Below, piece by piece: positions 17,218-25,948 of a DNA stretch of 38,071 nt. The notes beneath the pieces are model-generated. The model was not told the DNA's origin and made no database searches. It saw nothing but the letters and a program-made list of their open reading frames with translations. The first letter of the stretch is position 1. Every line of letters starts with the position of its first letter. The position numbers and the translations under genes were made by a program. This DNA is from Bacillus sp. AFS098217 (GTDB lineage: Bacteria > Bacillota > Bacilli > Bacillales > Bacillaceae_G): contig NZ_NVPR01000059.1 in assembly GCF_002551815.1 (NCBI RefSeq), positions 1 through 38,071 on the forward strand, written 5' to 3'.

Positions 17218-18015
17218 ATGAAATTTGCAATTATGTCAAAGGGAGATCAATCATCAAACGCGCTTGCGAGTACGATGACGGAATATTTGCAGGATTTTGG
17301 ATTTACAATGGATGAAACGGAACCTGATATTGTAATTTCTGTTGGGGGAGATGGAACGCTTTTATATGCGTTTCACCGTTATTATAATCGATTAGATGAG
17401 ACTGCATTTGTTGGTGTGCATACTGGCCATTTAGGATTTTATGCAGATTGGTTGCCTACAGAAGTAGAAAAGCTAGTGATTGCGATTGCCAAGACACCAT
17501 TTCAGGTAGTAGAATATCCGCTTTTAGAAGTCATTATTCGCTATGTGAATGGCAGTAAAGAATCAAGGTATTTAGCGATGAACGAAGCAACTGTAAAAAG
17601 TGCGGAAGGTACATTAGTTACAGAAGTAGAAATTCGCGGGGAATATTTTGAAACATTTCGCGGAGATGGTCTTTGCATTTCTACTCCTTCGGGAAGCACA
17701 GCCTATAATAAGGCACTTGGCGGGGCAATTATTCATCCTTCTATTGAGGCAATTCAAATTGCGGAAATGGCATCGATTAATAACCGTGTATTCCGTACAG
17801 TGGGCTCACCGCTTGTTTTACCAAAGCATCATACATGTGTTTTAAAACCAACTGCAGGAATGAAGTTGCAAATTACAGTGGATCATTTAACGATGGTTCA
17901 TCAAGATGTGAAATCAATTCAGTATCGCGTTGCAAACGAGAGAGTGCGATTCGTTCGTTTCCGTCCTTTCCCGTTCTGGAAACGAGTTCGTGATTCATTT
18001 GTTGCGGATGAATAG
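17218..18015 (+). CDS. nadF: NAD kinase
   Basis: Predicted 265-residue NAD kinase (PpnK) that phosphorylates NAD at the 2'-hydroxyl to give NADP. Family motifs are GGDGT at residues 43-47 ([12 protein letters not shown]), the NE-containing AMNEATVKS, and [14 protein letters not shown] near residue 160. Cytosolic and essential in most Firmicutes. The ATG follows AAAGGGTG. It is 18 bp after relQ and 9 bp before the pseudouridine synthase gene, so these are almost surely cotranscribed. Confidence 0.96.
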   Translation: MKFAIMSKGDQSSNALASTMTEYLQDFGFTMDETEPDIVISVGGDGTLLYAFHRYYNRLDETAFVGVHTGHLGFYADWLPTEVEKLVIAIAKTPFQVVEYPLLEVIIRYVNGSKESRYLAMNEATVKSAEGTLVTEVEIRGEYFETFRGDGLCISTPSGSTAYNKALGGAIIHPSIEAIQIAEMASINNRVFRTVGSPLVLPKHHTCVLKPTAGMKLQITVDHLTMVHQDVKSIQYRVANERVRFVRFRPFPFWKRVRDSFVADE

Positions 18016-18024
18016 AGAGGGTTT

Positions 18025-18918
18025 ATGCATTTGAAGGGATTTACACTAAAATGGTATATAACAGAGGCGGAAGAGGGAATGCTCATTCGGGAGTTTTTAA
18101 AAACGAAAGGGATTTCTAAAGCTGCTTTAACTGATATAAAGTTTCATGGCGGAGCAATTGAAGTTGATGGTAAGCATGCGACGGTTCGCCACATATTACA
18201 GGCTGGAGAAGAATTGCGAGTGTTTTTTCCGATTGAGGAAAGAAGTGAAGGCATGCAAGCTGAAAATATTCCACTGTCTATCGTATATGAAGATGATTCA
18301 GTTCTTGTAATCAATAAAGAACCATACATGTCAACCATTCCATCAAGGGAGCATCCGACTGGAAGTGTTGCGAATGCGCTTCTGCATCACTATGATAAAC
18401 AAAATCTTGCTAGTACGGTACATATTGTAACAAGGCTTGATCGTGATACTTCAGGACTGATGTTAATTGCGAAAAACCGATTTATTCATCACCTTTTATC
18501 AAAGCAACATCAACAAAAGCAAGTGAAACGAACATATGAAGCGATTGTTCACGGAGAAATGCTGGAAGAATCGGGTACGATTGATGCACCAATTGGAAGA
18601 AAAGACGATAGTATTATTGAACGAATTGTATGCGAGGGTGGCCAAAAGGCAATTACTCATTTTCAGGTTATGGAGAGCTTCCCGAACAAGACGCGTGTAG
18701 CGTTGCAGCTAGACACTGGAAGAACGCATCAAATTCGTGTACATATGGCATATGTAGGGCATCCGCTGTTAGGGGATGACTTGTATGGAGGGAGTACGTC
18801 GCAAATAAAACGACAAGCGCTTCATAGTACAAGTTTAACGTTTTATCATCCTATTTTAGAAAAACAGATGACTTTTCATAGAGATGTGCCAGAAGATATG
18901 AAAGAAGTATTGAAATAA
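18025..18918 (+). CDS. RluA-family pseudouridine synthase (YjbO)
   Basis: Predicted 297-residue RNA pseudouridine synthase of the RluA/RluD family. The catalytic motif is RLDRDTSG with Asp139 as nucleophile, and the substrate-binding motif TGRTHQIRVHMAYVGHPLLGD follows (residues about 238-258). The N-terminal part resembles an S4-like RNA-binding segment (residues about 12-70). It corresponds to B. subtilis YjbO; the RNA target (23S rRNA or tRNA) is not established from sequence. AGAGGG precedes the ATG. It is the last gene of the operon, ended by the following terminator. Confidence 0.9.
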   Translation: MHLKGFTLKWYITEAEEGMLIREFLKTKGISKAALTDIKFHGGAIEVDGKHATVRHILQAGEELRVFFPIEERSEGMQAENIPLSIVYEDDSVLVINKEPYMSTIPSREHPTGSVANALLHHYDKQNLASTVHIVTRLDRDTSGLMLIAKNRFIHHLLSKQHQQKQVKRTYEAIVHGEMLEESGTIDAPIGRKDDSIIERIVCEGGQKAITHFQVMESFPNKTRVALQLDTGRTHQIRVHMAYVGHPLLGDDLYGGSTSQIKRQALHSTSLTFYHPILEKQMTFHRDVPEDMKEVLK

Positions 18919-18950
18919 GCTGCCTTCAGCGTATGAGGGCAGCTTTATTT
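18917..18950 (+). terminator. Terminator after the rluA-type gene
   Basis: AAGCTGCC / GGCAGCTT stem, loop of about 13 nt, with TTATTTT after it. It lies in the 36-bp gap to convergent prpE. Confidence 0.75.
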
Positions 18951-18954
18951 TGCA

Positions 18955-19695
18955 TTATGTAATAGGACGAAATTTCTCAGGCACAAACGGCATCGAAGAG
19001 GGAACTGAAATTGTCTTCATCTCTGGATAGCTGAGTCCTGTTAGTTTTCCTCCAAATACAGCCCCTGTATCAATATTTACGGTATGATTAACAAATCGAG
19101 GTTCTGCTACAGGGGTATGTCCGTATATAATCCAAGCTTTACCTTCATAATACTTTGCCCAATCACGACGGACAGGAGAGCCATCAGGATGTTTTTCCCC
19201 TGTAATATCACCGTATAATACAAAGGTTTGGACTTTCTTATCTGTTCTGCCTATATAATCTTGGCGAATACCAGCGTGACAAACGATGAGTTTGCCGTTA
19301 TCTAATATATGGTAGAGAGGAGACTGTTCATATAGATCAATAAACTTTTTTTGTATGATTTTTTGCTCACGGGTAGGTAATGATTCATATTCAGCGACAG
19401 TTGTTTCTAATCCGTGTGCGATTGTTACGTTACGTCCGATAAAAAAACGGTATAGCTTATTACAATGATTCCCGGGTGCATAGTATGCTTCTTTTCGGTT
19501 TATTATAAGTTCCCATACAATTTCAATCATTTTGAGGGAGTGCGGACCGCGATCTGTAATGTCACCGACGAAAGCAAGTTGTCGCCCCCCAGGATGAACG
19601 GGAAGTCCGCTTTCCCAATGATAGCCGAGCTGCTCTGTTAACGTTTGAAACTCTTCAAAGCAGCCATGAATATCCCCGATAATATCATATTGCAT
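18955..19695 (-). CDS. prpE: Bis(5'-nucleosyl)-tetraphosphatase PrpE
   Basis: Predicted 246-residue metallophosphatase of the PrpE type, a calcineurin-like enzyme that hydrolyses Ap4A asymmetrically and, in B. subtilis, can act as a protein phosphatase affecting spore germination. The metal motifs are DIIGDIHGC (residues 4-12), [19 protein letters not shown] and the later VCHAG and IYGHTPV. The frame opens 20 codons further upstream, but the ATG at 19695 after GATGGGGG gives the family length. It follows the rodA-type gene on the same strand but is separated from it by a terminator. Confidence 0.92.
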   Translation of the reverse strand: MQYDIIGDIHGCFEEFQTLTEQLGYHWESGLPVHPGGRQLAFVGDITDRGPHSLKMIEIVWELIINRKEAYYAPGNHCNKLYRFFIGRNVTIAHGLETTVAEYESLPTREQKIIQKKFIDLYEQSPLYHILDNGKLIVCHAGIRQDYIGRTDKKVQTFVLYGDITGEKHPDGSPVRRDWAKYYEGKAWIIYGHTPVAEPRFVNHTVNIDTGAVFGGKLTGLSYPEMKTISVPSSMPFVPEKFRPIT

Positions 19696-19743
19696 GTTAT
19701 AACCCCCATCTCTGTTTTTTCTTAGTATACCTAAAGTGAATAT

Positions 19744-19770
19744 GGAAAAAACCATATCCCATTGGATATG
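19744..19770 (-). terminator. Terminator after the rodA-type gene
   Basis: On the minus strand ACCATATCC / GGATATGGT with a short loop and T6 after it, 2 bp after the stop of the SEDS gene. Confidence 0.88.
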
Positions 19771-19772
19771 GT

Positions 19773-20933
19773 CTAATCAAACATAAATCTTTTCGTTCGT
19801 GATCGTACGTTTAGGATGAAGCCAATCGCAATCATATATGTTAGCAAAGAACTACCACCATAACTCATAAGTGGAAGGGTGATTCCTGTGATTGGAAGTA
19901 ACCCGATTGTCATTCCAATGTTTTGGAATACTTGGAATGTAAACATGCCAACCGTTCCTGCACATAGATAACTGCCAAATGGATCTTTACATTCTAAAGC
20001 GATATGAATCATGCGGTAAATGAGCAGGAAGAAAAGTGAAATGACGACACTTGCACCTAAAAATCCAAATTTCTCTGCAATATTTGTGAAAATAAAATCT
20101 GTATGTGGTTCTGGAAAATATACTTCGCTATTTTCCCATCCTTTTCCATGAAGCTCGCCAGAACCAGTAGCTAAAAGAGCCTGACGTAACTGATACCCTT
20201 GTGTATCGTATTCATAAGGTGCTAACCAGCCATAGAAACGATCTAATTGATATTCCTTTAAAATATGAGCCTTAAAGAATTCTGTATGTTCGAAGTAAAT
20301 ATAAGTTAGCGCAGTAGCGGCTGCAATAACAAGAGCCGCTAAGCCTAAAATAAAGCGCCAACGTACACCAGAAACTAAAATCATTGCTGCGAGCATCGCT
20401 GAAATCACCATCGTATTTCCTAAGTCTGGTTCCTTCGCTATGAGAAGCAATGGAGGTAAACTAGCGGCAAATATTTTCCCAAGTAAAATCAAATCTTCAC
20501 GCGGTGAGCGAAACGGATATTTCTCATTATGATTTGTGATAATCCTTGCAACGACAAGAATTAGAAATAATTTCATAATTTCAGAAGGTTGGAAATTACC
20601 AAGGCCCGGTAAACTGTACCAGGCGGTAGCTCCTTTAATTGTCACAGCTCCCGGAATTTTGAGTTCAAGTCCAATGAGGAGTAACATGGCAACCCCATAT
20701 AAATACCAAGCGATTTGTTTATAGCGATCAAAATCAACAATCATAATGACGAAAATGGCGATTATTCCAATGACGTACCATTGAATTTGTTTCAGTACGA
20801 AATTTACACTTTGTAAAGCAGGTGGTAAAGATGGCTGAGCACTTGCAATGGCAAAACAGCTCACAGCCGCGATTGCAAATAAAATGAGTATTAATATGTA
20901 ATCTATTTGATATTGAGAATTCTTATTCTTCAC
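19773..20933 (-). CDS. SEDS peptidoglycan glycosyltransferase (RodA/FtsW family)
   Basis: Predicted 386-residue polytopic membrane protein, about 10 helices, of the SEDS family that polymerises lipid II for cell-wall elongation, division or sporulation. Recognisable are [13 protein letters not shown] (about residues 114-126), a [10 protein letters not shown] motif, a long extracytoplasmic loop with [39 protein letters not shown] and the C-terminal [12 protein letters not shown]. The first half is RodA-like rather than FtsW-like. The start codon is GTG at 20933, after AAAGGA. B. cereus-group genomes have several paralogues, so I do not name which. Confidence 0.9.
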   Translation of the reverse strand: MKNKNSQYQIDYILILILFAIAAVSCFAIASAQPSLPPALQSVNFVLKQIQWYVIGIIAIFVIMIVDFDRYKQIAWYLYGVAMLLLIGLELKIPGAVTIKGATAWYSLPGLGNFQPSEIMKLFLILVVARIITNHNEKYPFRSPREDLILLGKIFAASLPPLLLIAKEPDLGNTMVISAMLAAMILVSGVRWRFILGLAALVIAAATALTYIYFEHTEFFKAHILKEYQLDRFYGWLAPYEYDTQGYQLRQALLATGSGELHGKGWENSEVYFPEPHTDFIFTNIAEKFGFLGASVVISLFFLLIYRMIHIALECKDPFGSYLCAGTVGMFTFQVFQNIGMTIGLLPITGITLPLMSYGGSSLLTYMIAIGFILNVRSRTKRFMFD

Positions 20934-21051
20934 CGTATGTAGTCCTTTCTACTGCTCTTTATGTAATAAAAAAAAGACGTTATTACCATATTAGCGAATT
21001 TTGGATGGTTTGCAAATATGCTGTTTGGAATTTGAATGTGGGATGTTAGAT

Positions 21052-21240
21052 TATATAGATATAAATTGAGAAACTGATAAAAAAACCTTTCTTTTTAGGT
21101 GGGAGAGAGGGTCCGCCTATGCATAGAAGCGGTCAGGGCCTATTTTCGCCCCCGTGCCATGTTAAAACAAAGGGAGGAAGTGAGGGTAGGTCAGCTTGAG
21201 GTTTCGTAGCAGTAATTCAGATGTGAAACCCGAAAAGTAT
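21052..21240 (+). repeat. Dispersed intergenic repeat, copy 3 of 4
   Basis: Shares with copy 1 the AT-rich start, CTTTCTTTTTAGGTGGGAG, ATGCATAGAAG and a GTGCCATGTTAAAACAAAG block. The TTCTTCATAGCCGCG end is degenerate (GAGGTTTCGTAGCAGT). It is the left member of a head-to-tail pair. This and copy 4 fill most of the 760-bp gap between the rodA-type gene and the Fic gene. Confidence 0.7.
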
Positions 21241-21260
21241 GATTGGTGATGGAAGTGTGA

Positions 21261-21455
21261 CTTTGTATAAATACACATAAAAAACCACTCTTTTTGGATG
21301 GAAGAGAGGATCCGACCATGCATAGAAGCGATTAGGGCCTATTTTCGCCCCGTACCATGTTAAAACAAAGGGAGAAAGTGAGAGCGGTTCTCTTTTATTC
21401 TTCATAGCCGCGGTTTATATTTTGAAAAAACACAATGGAATTATACAGATACAGA
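21261..21455 (+). repeat. Dispersed intergenic repeat, copy 4 of 4
   Basis: Tandem partner of copy 3, about 205 bp further on: TTTGTATAAATACA, CACTCTTTTTGGATGG, CATGCATAGAAGCG, CCCCGTACCATG and an intact TTCTTCATAGCCGCGG end. Copies 3 and 4 share a TATTTTCGCCCC..AAAACAAAGGGAG segment not found in copies 1 and 2, so they probably arose by duplication of one copy. Confidence 0.7.
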
Positions 21456-21618
21456 TCGGACAGGTTTATTTTTTCATTATGAAATATTTTGTATTTTAAT
21501 AAAGAAGAGAATATGTGACGTTCAAAATGACATGATGGACGAACTATCGAATGAAGTAATGAGAGAAGTACATTGTCGTAAAGAGAATATAATCATTTGT
21601 AAAAAAAGAATATGTTTA

Positions 21619-21647
21619 TTATTGTTTTATTATGTTTATGTTATAAT
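21619..21647 (+). promoter_or_regulatory. Possible promoter of the Fic gene
   Basis: A perfect TATAAT (21642-21647) with a poor -35 (TTATTG) at 17-bp spacing, about 45 bp before the start codon in very AT-rich DNA. Confidence 0.35.
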
Positions 21648-21692
21648 AAAAATAATATTTTTTGTTTTTTTGAATATGATAAGGGGATGATA

Positions 21693-22742
21693 ATGTTTAT
21701 GATGTCATTTCGTAATGAAAGGTTAAATGATTTAGCTTTTCCGATGCATACGGTTCGCTTAATTAGTAAAATCAACGAGTTTAAAGGGAAACAAGAATTA
21801 TACAAACAACAATCTCCGCAAATTTTGAATACATTAAAAAACGTTGCGATTATTCAAAGTACGAAAGCATCAAATAGTATTGAAGGTATTGTTATTACAA
21901 ATCAGCGCTTAAAAGGATTAATGGAAAATAAAGTAGACCCAATGGATCGATCAGAAGGTGAAATTGCTGGATATCGTGATGTATTAGCTACGATTCATTC
22001 AGCATATGAAGCAATTCCGATCAATAGTAATGTAATTTTGCAGCTTCATAGGGATTTATATAAATTTGTACCATTAGAAGGAGGGAAGTGGAAAAATACG
22101 GATAATGTAATTGAGGAAAAGCTACCAACAGGGGAGAGATTTATTCGTTTTCAGCCACTTTCTGCCTTTGAAACCCCAAGAGCGATGGAAGAGTTATGTG
22201 AGTACTATAACGAATGTGTTCGTAAAGAAGAAGTAGATCCACTTCTTTTAATCTCTGCATTTATTTTAGACTTTTTATGTATTCATCCATTTAATGATGG
22301 AAACGGGAGAATGGCTCGGTTATTAACATTGCTTTTATTGTATCGTGCTGGTTATGAGGTAGGAAGATTTATCAGCTTAGAAAAAATTGTAGAAGAAAGC
22401 AAAGATTCGTATTATGAAATGTTGCGAAAGTCATCAGCAAATTGGCATAGCGGTGATCATAATATTTTATTTTGGACAAATTACTGGCTTGGCACAATGA
22501 TTGCGGCATATAAAGAATTAGAGAGTCGTGTTGGAACAATTGAAACGACAAGAGGAAACAAGAGTCAGCGTGTAGAAGAGTTTATTACACATCGACTTGG
22601 TTATTTTACAAAAGAAGATATTCGGAATGCTTGTCCAGATGTCGCAGAAGCAACAATTAACCGAGTACTAAAGTCTTTGCGAGATCAAAAGAAAATTGAG
22701 CCCGTTGGTAAAGGCAGAAATGCGAAGTGGATGAAAATATAA
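21693..22742 (+). CDS. Fic family protein (AMP transferase)
   Basis: Predicted 349-residue Fic-domain protein. The catalytic motif HPFNDGNGR is at residues 198-206. An inhibitory helix motif of the [S/T]xxxE[G/N] type is visible at Ser60-Asn-Ser-Ile-Glu64-Gly65, so this is a class II Fic (inhibitory helix N-terminal to the Fic core) that should be self-restrained. A C-terminal winged-helix-like segment (residues about 285-349: GYFTKEDIRNACPDVAEATI) suggests DNA binding. Fic enzymes usually transfer AMP to target proteins; the target is unknown. I chose the ATG at 21693 six bases after AAGGGG; upstream in-frame starts lack a site. No antitoxin gene adjoins it; it stands alone between the rodA-type gene and fabI behind a tandem repeat. 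Confidence 0.9.
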   Translation: MFMMSFRNERLNDLAFPMHTVRLISKINEFKGKQELYKQQSPQILNTLKNVAIIQSTKASNSIEGIVITNQRLKGLMENKVDPMDRSEGEIAGYRDVLATIHSAYEAIPINSNVILQLHRDLYKFVPLEGGKWKNTDNVIEEKLPTGERFIRFQPLSAFETPRAMEELCEYYNECVRKEEVDPLLLISAFILDFLCIHPFNDGNGRMARLLTLLLLYRAGYEVGRFISLEKIVEESKDSYYEMLRKSSANWHSGDHNILFWTNYWLGTMIAAYKELESRVGTIETTRGNKSQRVEEFITHRLGYFTKEDIRNACPDVAEATINRVLKSLRDQKKIEPVGKGRNAKWMKI

Positions 22743-22796
22743 TGAGGAAATGACGTTGAACAAAATTGCATTGCTGAGAATCTGTGATTTTTTGTT

Positions 22797-22849
22797 TTGC
22801 CTTCTTTTAAATTTGTGATATGATATAAATATGTTACCAGGTACTAATA
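22797..22849 (+). promoter_or_regulatory. fabI promoter with FapR-like operator
   Basis: -35 TTGCCT (22797-22802), 16 bp, -10 TATGAT (22819-22824), then ATGTTACCAGGTACTAA (22831-22847). This matches 13 of 17 positions of the FapR consensus TTAGTACCTGGTACTAA, with the right half intact. FapR, relieved by malonyl-CoA, is the known repressor of fatty-acid synthesis genes including fabI in Bacillus. Its position over the transcription start fits repression. Confidence 0.75.
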
Positions 22850-22885
22850 ACTGATTATATTAAATAGATTTAGGGGGATAAATAA

Positions 22886-23662
22886 ATGAATCTTCTCAAC
22901 TTACAAGGAAAAAATATTATTGTTATGGGTGTTGCGAACCAACGCAGCATTGCATGGGGGATTGCTCGTTCTCTACATAATGCGGGAGCAAACTTAATTT
23001 TTACTTATGCTGGTGAGCGTTTAGAGAAAAACGTACGCGACTTAGCGGAATCATTAGAAGGACAAAAATCACTTGTTTTACCATGTGATGTAACAAACGA
23101 TGAAGATATCGCTCGTTGCTTTGAAACAATTAAAGAAGAAGTTGGCGTTGTACACGGCTTAGCACACTGCATCGCATTTGCAAACCGTGACGACTTAAAA
23201 GGTGAGTTCGTTGATACATCTCGTGACGGATTCTTACTTGCACAAAATATTAGCTCATTCTCATTAACAGCTGTTGCAAGAGCTGCAAAACCATTAATGA
23301 CAGAAGGCGGCAGCATTGTAACATTAACATACCTTGGCGGAGAACGCGTTGTATCAAACTACAACGTAATGGGTGTTGCAAAAGCATCACTAGACGCAAG
23401 TGTAAGATACTTAGCAAATGACTTAGGACAACACAACATTCGTGTAAACTCTGTATCAGCAGGACCAATTCGTACCCTATCAGCTAAAGGTGTTGGCGAC
23501 TTCAACAGCATCTTAAAACAAATCGAAGAACGTGCACCACTTCGCCGTAACGTAACGCAAGAAGAAGTGGGGAATACAGCATTATTCTTATTCAGTGATT
23601 TAGCAACTGGAGTTACTGGTGAGAACATTCATGTGGATTCTGGGTATCATATTTTAGGGTAG
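22886..23662 (+). CDS. fabI: Enoyl-[acyl-carrier-protein] reductase (NADPH/NADH), FabI
   Basis: Predicted 258-residue short-chain dehydrogenase that carries out the last reduction in each cycle of fatty-acid elongation; it is the target of triclosan. Diagnostic are the FabI nucleotide motif VMGVANQRSIAWGIA (residues 13-27), YLGGERVV with the catalytic Tyr, VMGVAKASLDASVRYLA with the active-site Tyr-x6-Lys, and the C-terminal SGPIRTL-like AGPIRTLSAKGV and GYHILG. GGGGG precedes the ATG. It is probably regulated by FapR. In B. subtilis the genes after fabI encode spore coat proteins; here an insertion scar and a glycan island follow. Confidence 0.96.
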   Translation: MNLLNLQGKNIIVMGVANQRSIAWGIARSLHNAGANLIFTYAGERLEKNVRDLAESLEGQKSLVLPCDVTNDEDIARCFETIKEEVGVVHGLAHCIAFANRDDLKGEFVDTSRDGFLLAQNISSFSLTAVARAAKPLMTEGGSIVTLTYLGGERVVSNYNVMGVAKASLDASVRYLANDLGQHNIRVNSVSAGPIRTLSAKGVGDFNSILKQIEERAPLRRNVTQEEVGNTALFLFSDLATGVTGENIHVDSGYHILG

Positions 23663-23816
23663 TAAAGAATTTTATTAAGTTGTGGGATAGGTGTTAGCAT
23701 TAGTGTACTGTTTTCAGTTGCTAAATAACTTATTTTGGATCACCTGTCCATCAAGCTAAGATAAATTTATATCCATATAACGAAAAAAACGCTATTCTTT
23801 TTGTGAAAATATGCAG

Positions 23817-25052
23817 TGGTCTGACCCCATTTGGTGAGACAAAGAAAAAACACCTATGCTACCTGTTTCTTGTATTCTATAGGAGACAGGTAGTTTAACT
23901 TTTCTTGAATACGTTCCGTATTATAATATTCAATATAATCGTGAATGAGTTGTTTGAGAGTAGAAGTTGAATGTAGTTGTTTTTCTTGTGAATAAAATAA
24001 TTCAGATTTCAATGAGGAATGAAAAGATTCTATTACGGCATTATCATAGCAGTTTCCTTTACGGGACATGCTTGTGATAATGCCATTTTCTTTAGATAAC
24101 GTTTGGAAAGCGTAGGAGGTATATACAGCACCTTAATCACTATGTAGCATAATTTCAGCTTCTTTTTGTGATTTTACCGCCTTCTCAACTGTTTTTAAGA
24201 CGAGCGTTACGTCTTGTCTGTTACTTATTTCATACGCAATGATTTCATTGTTATATAAATCCATAATGCTTGATAAATACAACATCTCTGTACCAAATGG
24301 CAAATATGTAATATCTGTAACCCATTTTTCATTTGGTTTGGTAGCTTGAAAGTTTCGATTTAAGAGATTCTCTACAACAATCCTACTTTCTCCATTGATC
24401 CAGGTTCTTCTCTTTCTTTTAACCCTACATTGTAAACTTTTCTTTTGCATTATTTTCTGTACAGTTTTTCGATTCAAGTGATAATTATATTTTCGTTTCA
24501 ATAAAGCAGTAACTTTTCGATGCCCATATCGAAAGTGATTTGTCATACAAATTGTCAAAATAGCCTGTTCTAATTTGCTTCCTTTATATCTTTCGCTTTA
24601 TTTTTCCATCGATAATAAGTAGAACGAGGTATACCAATTAATATACATATCTCTTTAATGGAGTACTCATTTTTCATCAACTCCACTACTTCTACAACTA
24701 CTTCTTTAACCAACTCCTCTCGATTTCGTGGTGCTTTTTTAAAATGTCTATTTGCATTTTTAATTTTCGATTCTCTATCTGAAGTTTCTCTATTTCAGTT
24801 ATGCCTTCTGCACTAGCCTTTTGTAAGCGTACTTTGTTTTCCTACAGGGCAACTAAAACGATACGTTTCACCTTCACGATGCCACTTCATCCAAGTTTTA
24901 ATCTGTGCTTTATTTTTAATTCCTAATTGATCCATAATCTCTTTGTTTGTGTACCCTTGTTTTTTCCTTGTCTTATTTCATTGAGGCACTTCAATTGATA
25001 CTTACGATTTAGAGAGGTGTTTTTTATCGTCTCATTCTCAGGGTTCACTCCA
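23817..25052 (-). mobile_element. Decayed IS3-family insertion sequence
   Basis: A 1,236-bp element bounded by imperfect inverted repeats of about 39 bp: the left end TGGTCTGACCCC..GAAAAAACACCT and the right end, read inward, TGGAGTGAACCC..ATAAAAAACACCT. It holds remnants of overlapping orfA and orfB on the minus strand. No clear target duplication is visible next to the ends (GCAG left, AAAA right). With several frame breaks in the transposase it should be immobile unless helped in trans. Confidence 0.85.
23854..25010 (-). pseudogene. IS3-family transposase orfA/orfB, broken
   Basis: Read on the minus strand from the right end. orfA is broken at least twice: it moves frame around 24956, and again near 24826 after GETYRFSCPVGKQSTL. 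It then carries a coiled-coil stretch EIEKLQIENRKLKMQIDILK. A canonical slippery AAAAAAG (24734-24740) precedes the -1 frame that opens orfB (KKAPRNREELVKEVV). orfB shifts again near 24570, after STYYRWKNKAKDIKEAN. It then gives YGHRKVTALLKRKYNYHL, the catalytic WVTDITYLPF, and LHSD followed by a stop at 24133 where family members have Gln; this is a single-base nonsense change, since the same frame continues. It ends ESFHSSLKSELFY..LSPIEYKKQVA at 23854, which holds the catalytic Glu. Confidence 0.88.
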
Positions 25053-25076
25053 AAAACAGAAAGGATGGCGTTTTTT

Positions 25077-25344
25077 ATGGATTTTTCGATTCAGGACGAA
25101 TTACAATTATTTGTAGAAGAATTATATCACTATGTATCGTCTTCGTTTTTTGATAAATTTGCTAGAGAATTAGATTAAAAAGAAGACAAAAGTTCTCTGA
25201 TCGTGAACTAGCTACTCTTTGTATTTGTTTTATCAAACGATACAAAGAAACACCCAAGAGTCTAGCTATTGCGAGAAAAAGACAGCCTTTGACATATTGG
25301 ATGTTGTCTATCAGTATACCTTGTCTTATTCAAAGATAGCTTAA
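25077..25344 (+). pseudogene. IS231-like (IS4 family) transposase relic with internal deletion
   Basis: Starts MDFSIQDELQLFVEELY, very like the start of IS231 transposases from the B. thuringiensis group, and is then broken by a frameshift at ELD. The next frame gives RRQKFSDRELATLCICFIK, also IS231-like. It then jumps to a C-terminal-type ending (KTAFDILDVVYQYT.., stop at 25342-25344), so some 350 codons of the middle are missing. It starts 25 bp from the right end of the IS3 element, which appears to have landed just upstream of the old start codon. Confidence is limited by recall of the reference sequence. Confidence 0.7.
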
Positions 25345-25371
25345 TTGTAAAAAATCCATTTAAGATATTTA

Positions 25372-25392
25372 GATTGTAAAAATTTTACAATC
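25372..25392. terminator. Palindrome GATTGTAAAAATTTTACAATC (possible weak terminator)
   Basis: An essentially perfect 10-bp inverted repeat just beyond the stop of the minus-strand gene at 25399. The stem is AT-only in its centre and no clear T-run follows, so termination is doubtful. Confidence 0.3.
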
Positions 25393-25398
25393 ATTTAA

Positions 25399-25629
25399 TT
25401 AAGAAGGGCCTATCACACTTTCTATATCTTCACAACTTATGAATATATAATTAGTAGATGGTGGTGTTATTGAACTTTCTTCTTCTAATATAACGAGACA
25501 AAGATCAGAATAAAATAAAACAAGAGAAGCTGGACCAATAATTTGTCCTGATCTGGTTGTAATTGTAACAATGGTTCCTGGTGGCCAAATATTAAATAAA
25601 AAACAAGCTATACCTTCGCAATTTGCCAT
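25399..25629 (-). CDS. Small protein of unknown function, beta-rich
   Basis: A 76-residue protein (MANCEGIACFLFNIWPPG..) with a dense series of predicted beta strands: TIVTITTRSGQIIGPASLVL, then SDLCLVILEEESS, then NYIFISCEDIESV. The pattern is reminiscent of small LSm/Sm-like or CotB-like spore-coat beta domains, but I cannot assign it to a family and no close match is recalled. The ATG at 25629 after AGGTGA is preferred over a GTG three codons upstream. It stands alone between the IS relic and the glycosyltransferase gene. If the neighbouring island has a spore role, this gene could share it; that is a guess. Confidence 0.55.
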   Translation of the reverse strand: MANCEGIACFLFNIWPPGTIVTITTRSGQIIGPASLVLFYSDLCLVILEEESSITPPSTNYIFISCEDIESVIGPS

Positions 25630-25948
25630 ATTTTTCACCTAACCTTAAATTTGATATTTGAATACGTGTTTTCTAAAGAAACATATAGTCAATATATGCA
25701 GAGGGGATATAGAATGTTTGGGTAAAGCAAACGTAGGTGACTTTTTTTGAATTAAAGGAAATAAAACCTTAGTGACCATCCGTTTTATGGTAGTGATTAC
25801 TTGATGAGGGGGATACAACTTCGCCTTATTATTTCATGTGAAAATAAATGGTGTAATATTTTTGTTTGCGAAAATATATATTTATAAATTATGGAAGAAA
25901 ACGAGTTGGAATGGTACATTAGAAGATTTAAATGAAGGAGGGAGAGTG
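25630..25948. other. Gene-free region before the first glycosyltransferase
   Basis: About 320 bp, AT-rich, with a small ACCAT/ATGGT hairpin near 25780. The frame of the next gene is open from 25838, but this part reads like non-coding DNA and lacks a ribosome binding site. A 14-codon frame (MEENELEWYIRRFK) overlaps the ribosome binding site of the next gene and is not called. No clear vegetative promoter is visible. Confidence 0.4.

Noticed and set aside
21693-22742. Fic gene as part of a Doc/Phd toxin-antitoxin pair
   Set aside because: The protein is far longer than Doc, carries its own inhibitory helix, and no small partner gene lies beside it.
25891-25935. 14-codon leader frame MEENELEWYIRRFK before the left glycosyltransferase
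   Set aside because: No ribosome binding site of its own; its stop merely overlaps the next gene's site, which is probably chance.
25838-25948. Upstream extension of the left glycosyltransferase from GTG 25838
   Set aside because: No ribosome binding site at the GTG and non-conserved-looking residues; the internal start after GAAGGAGGGAG is far better.
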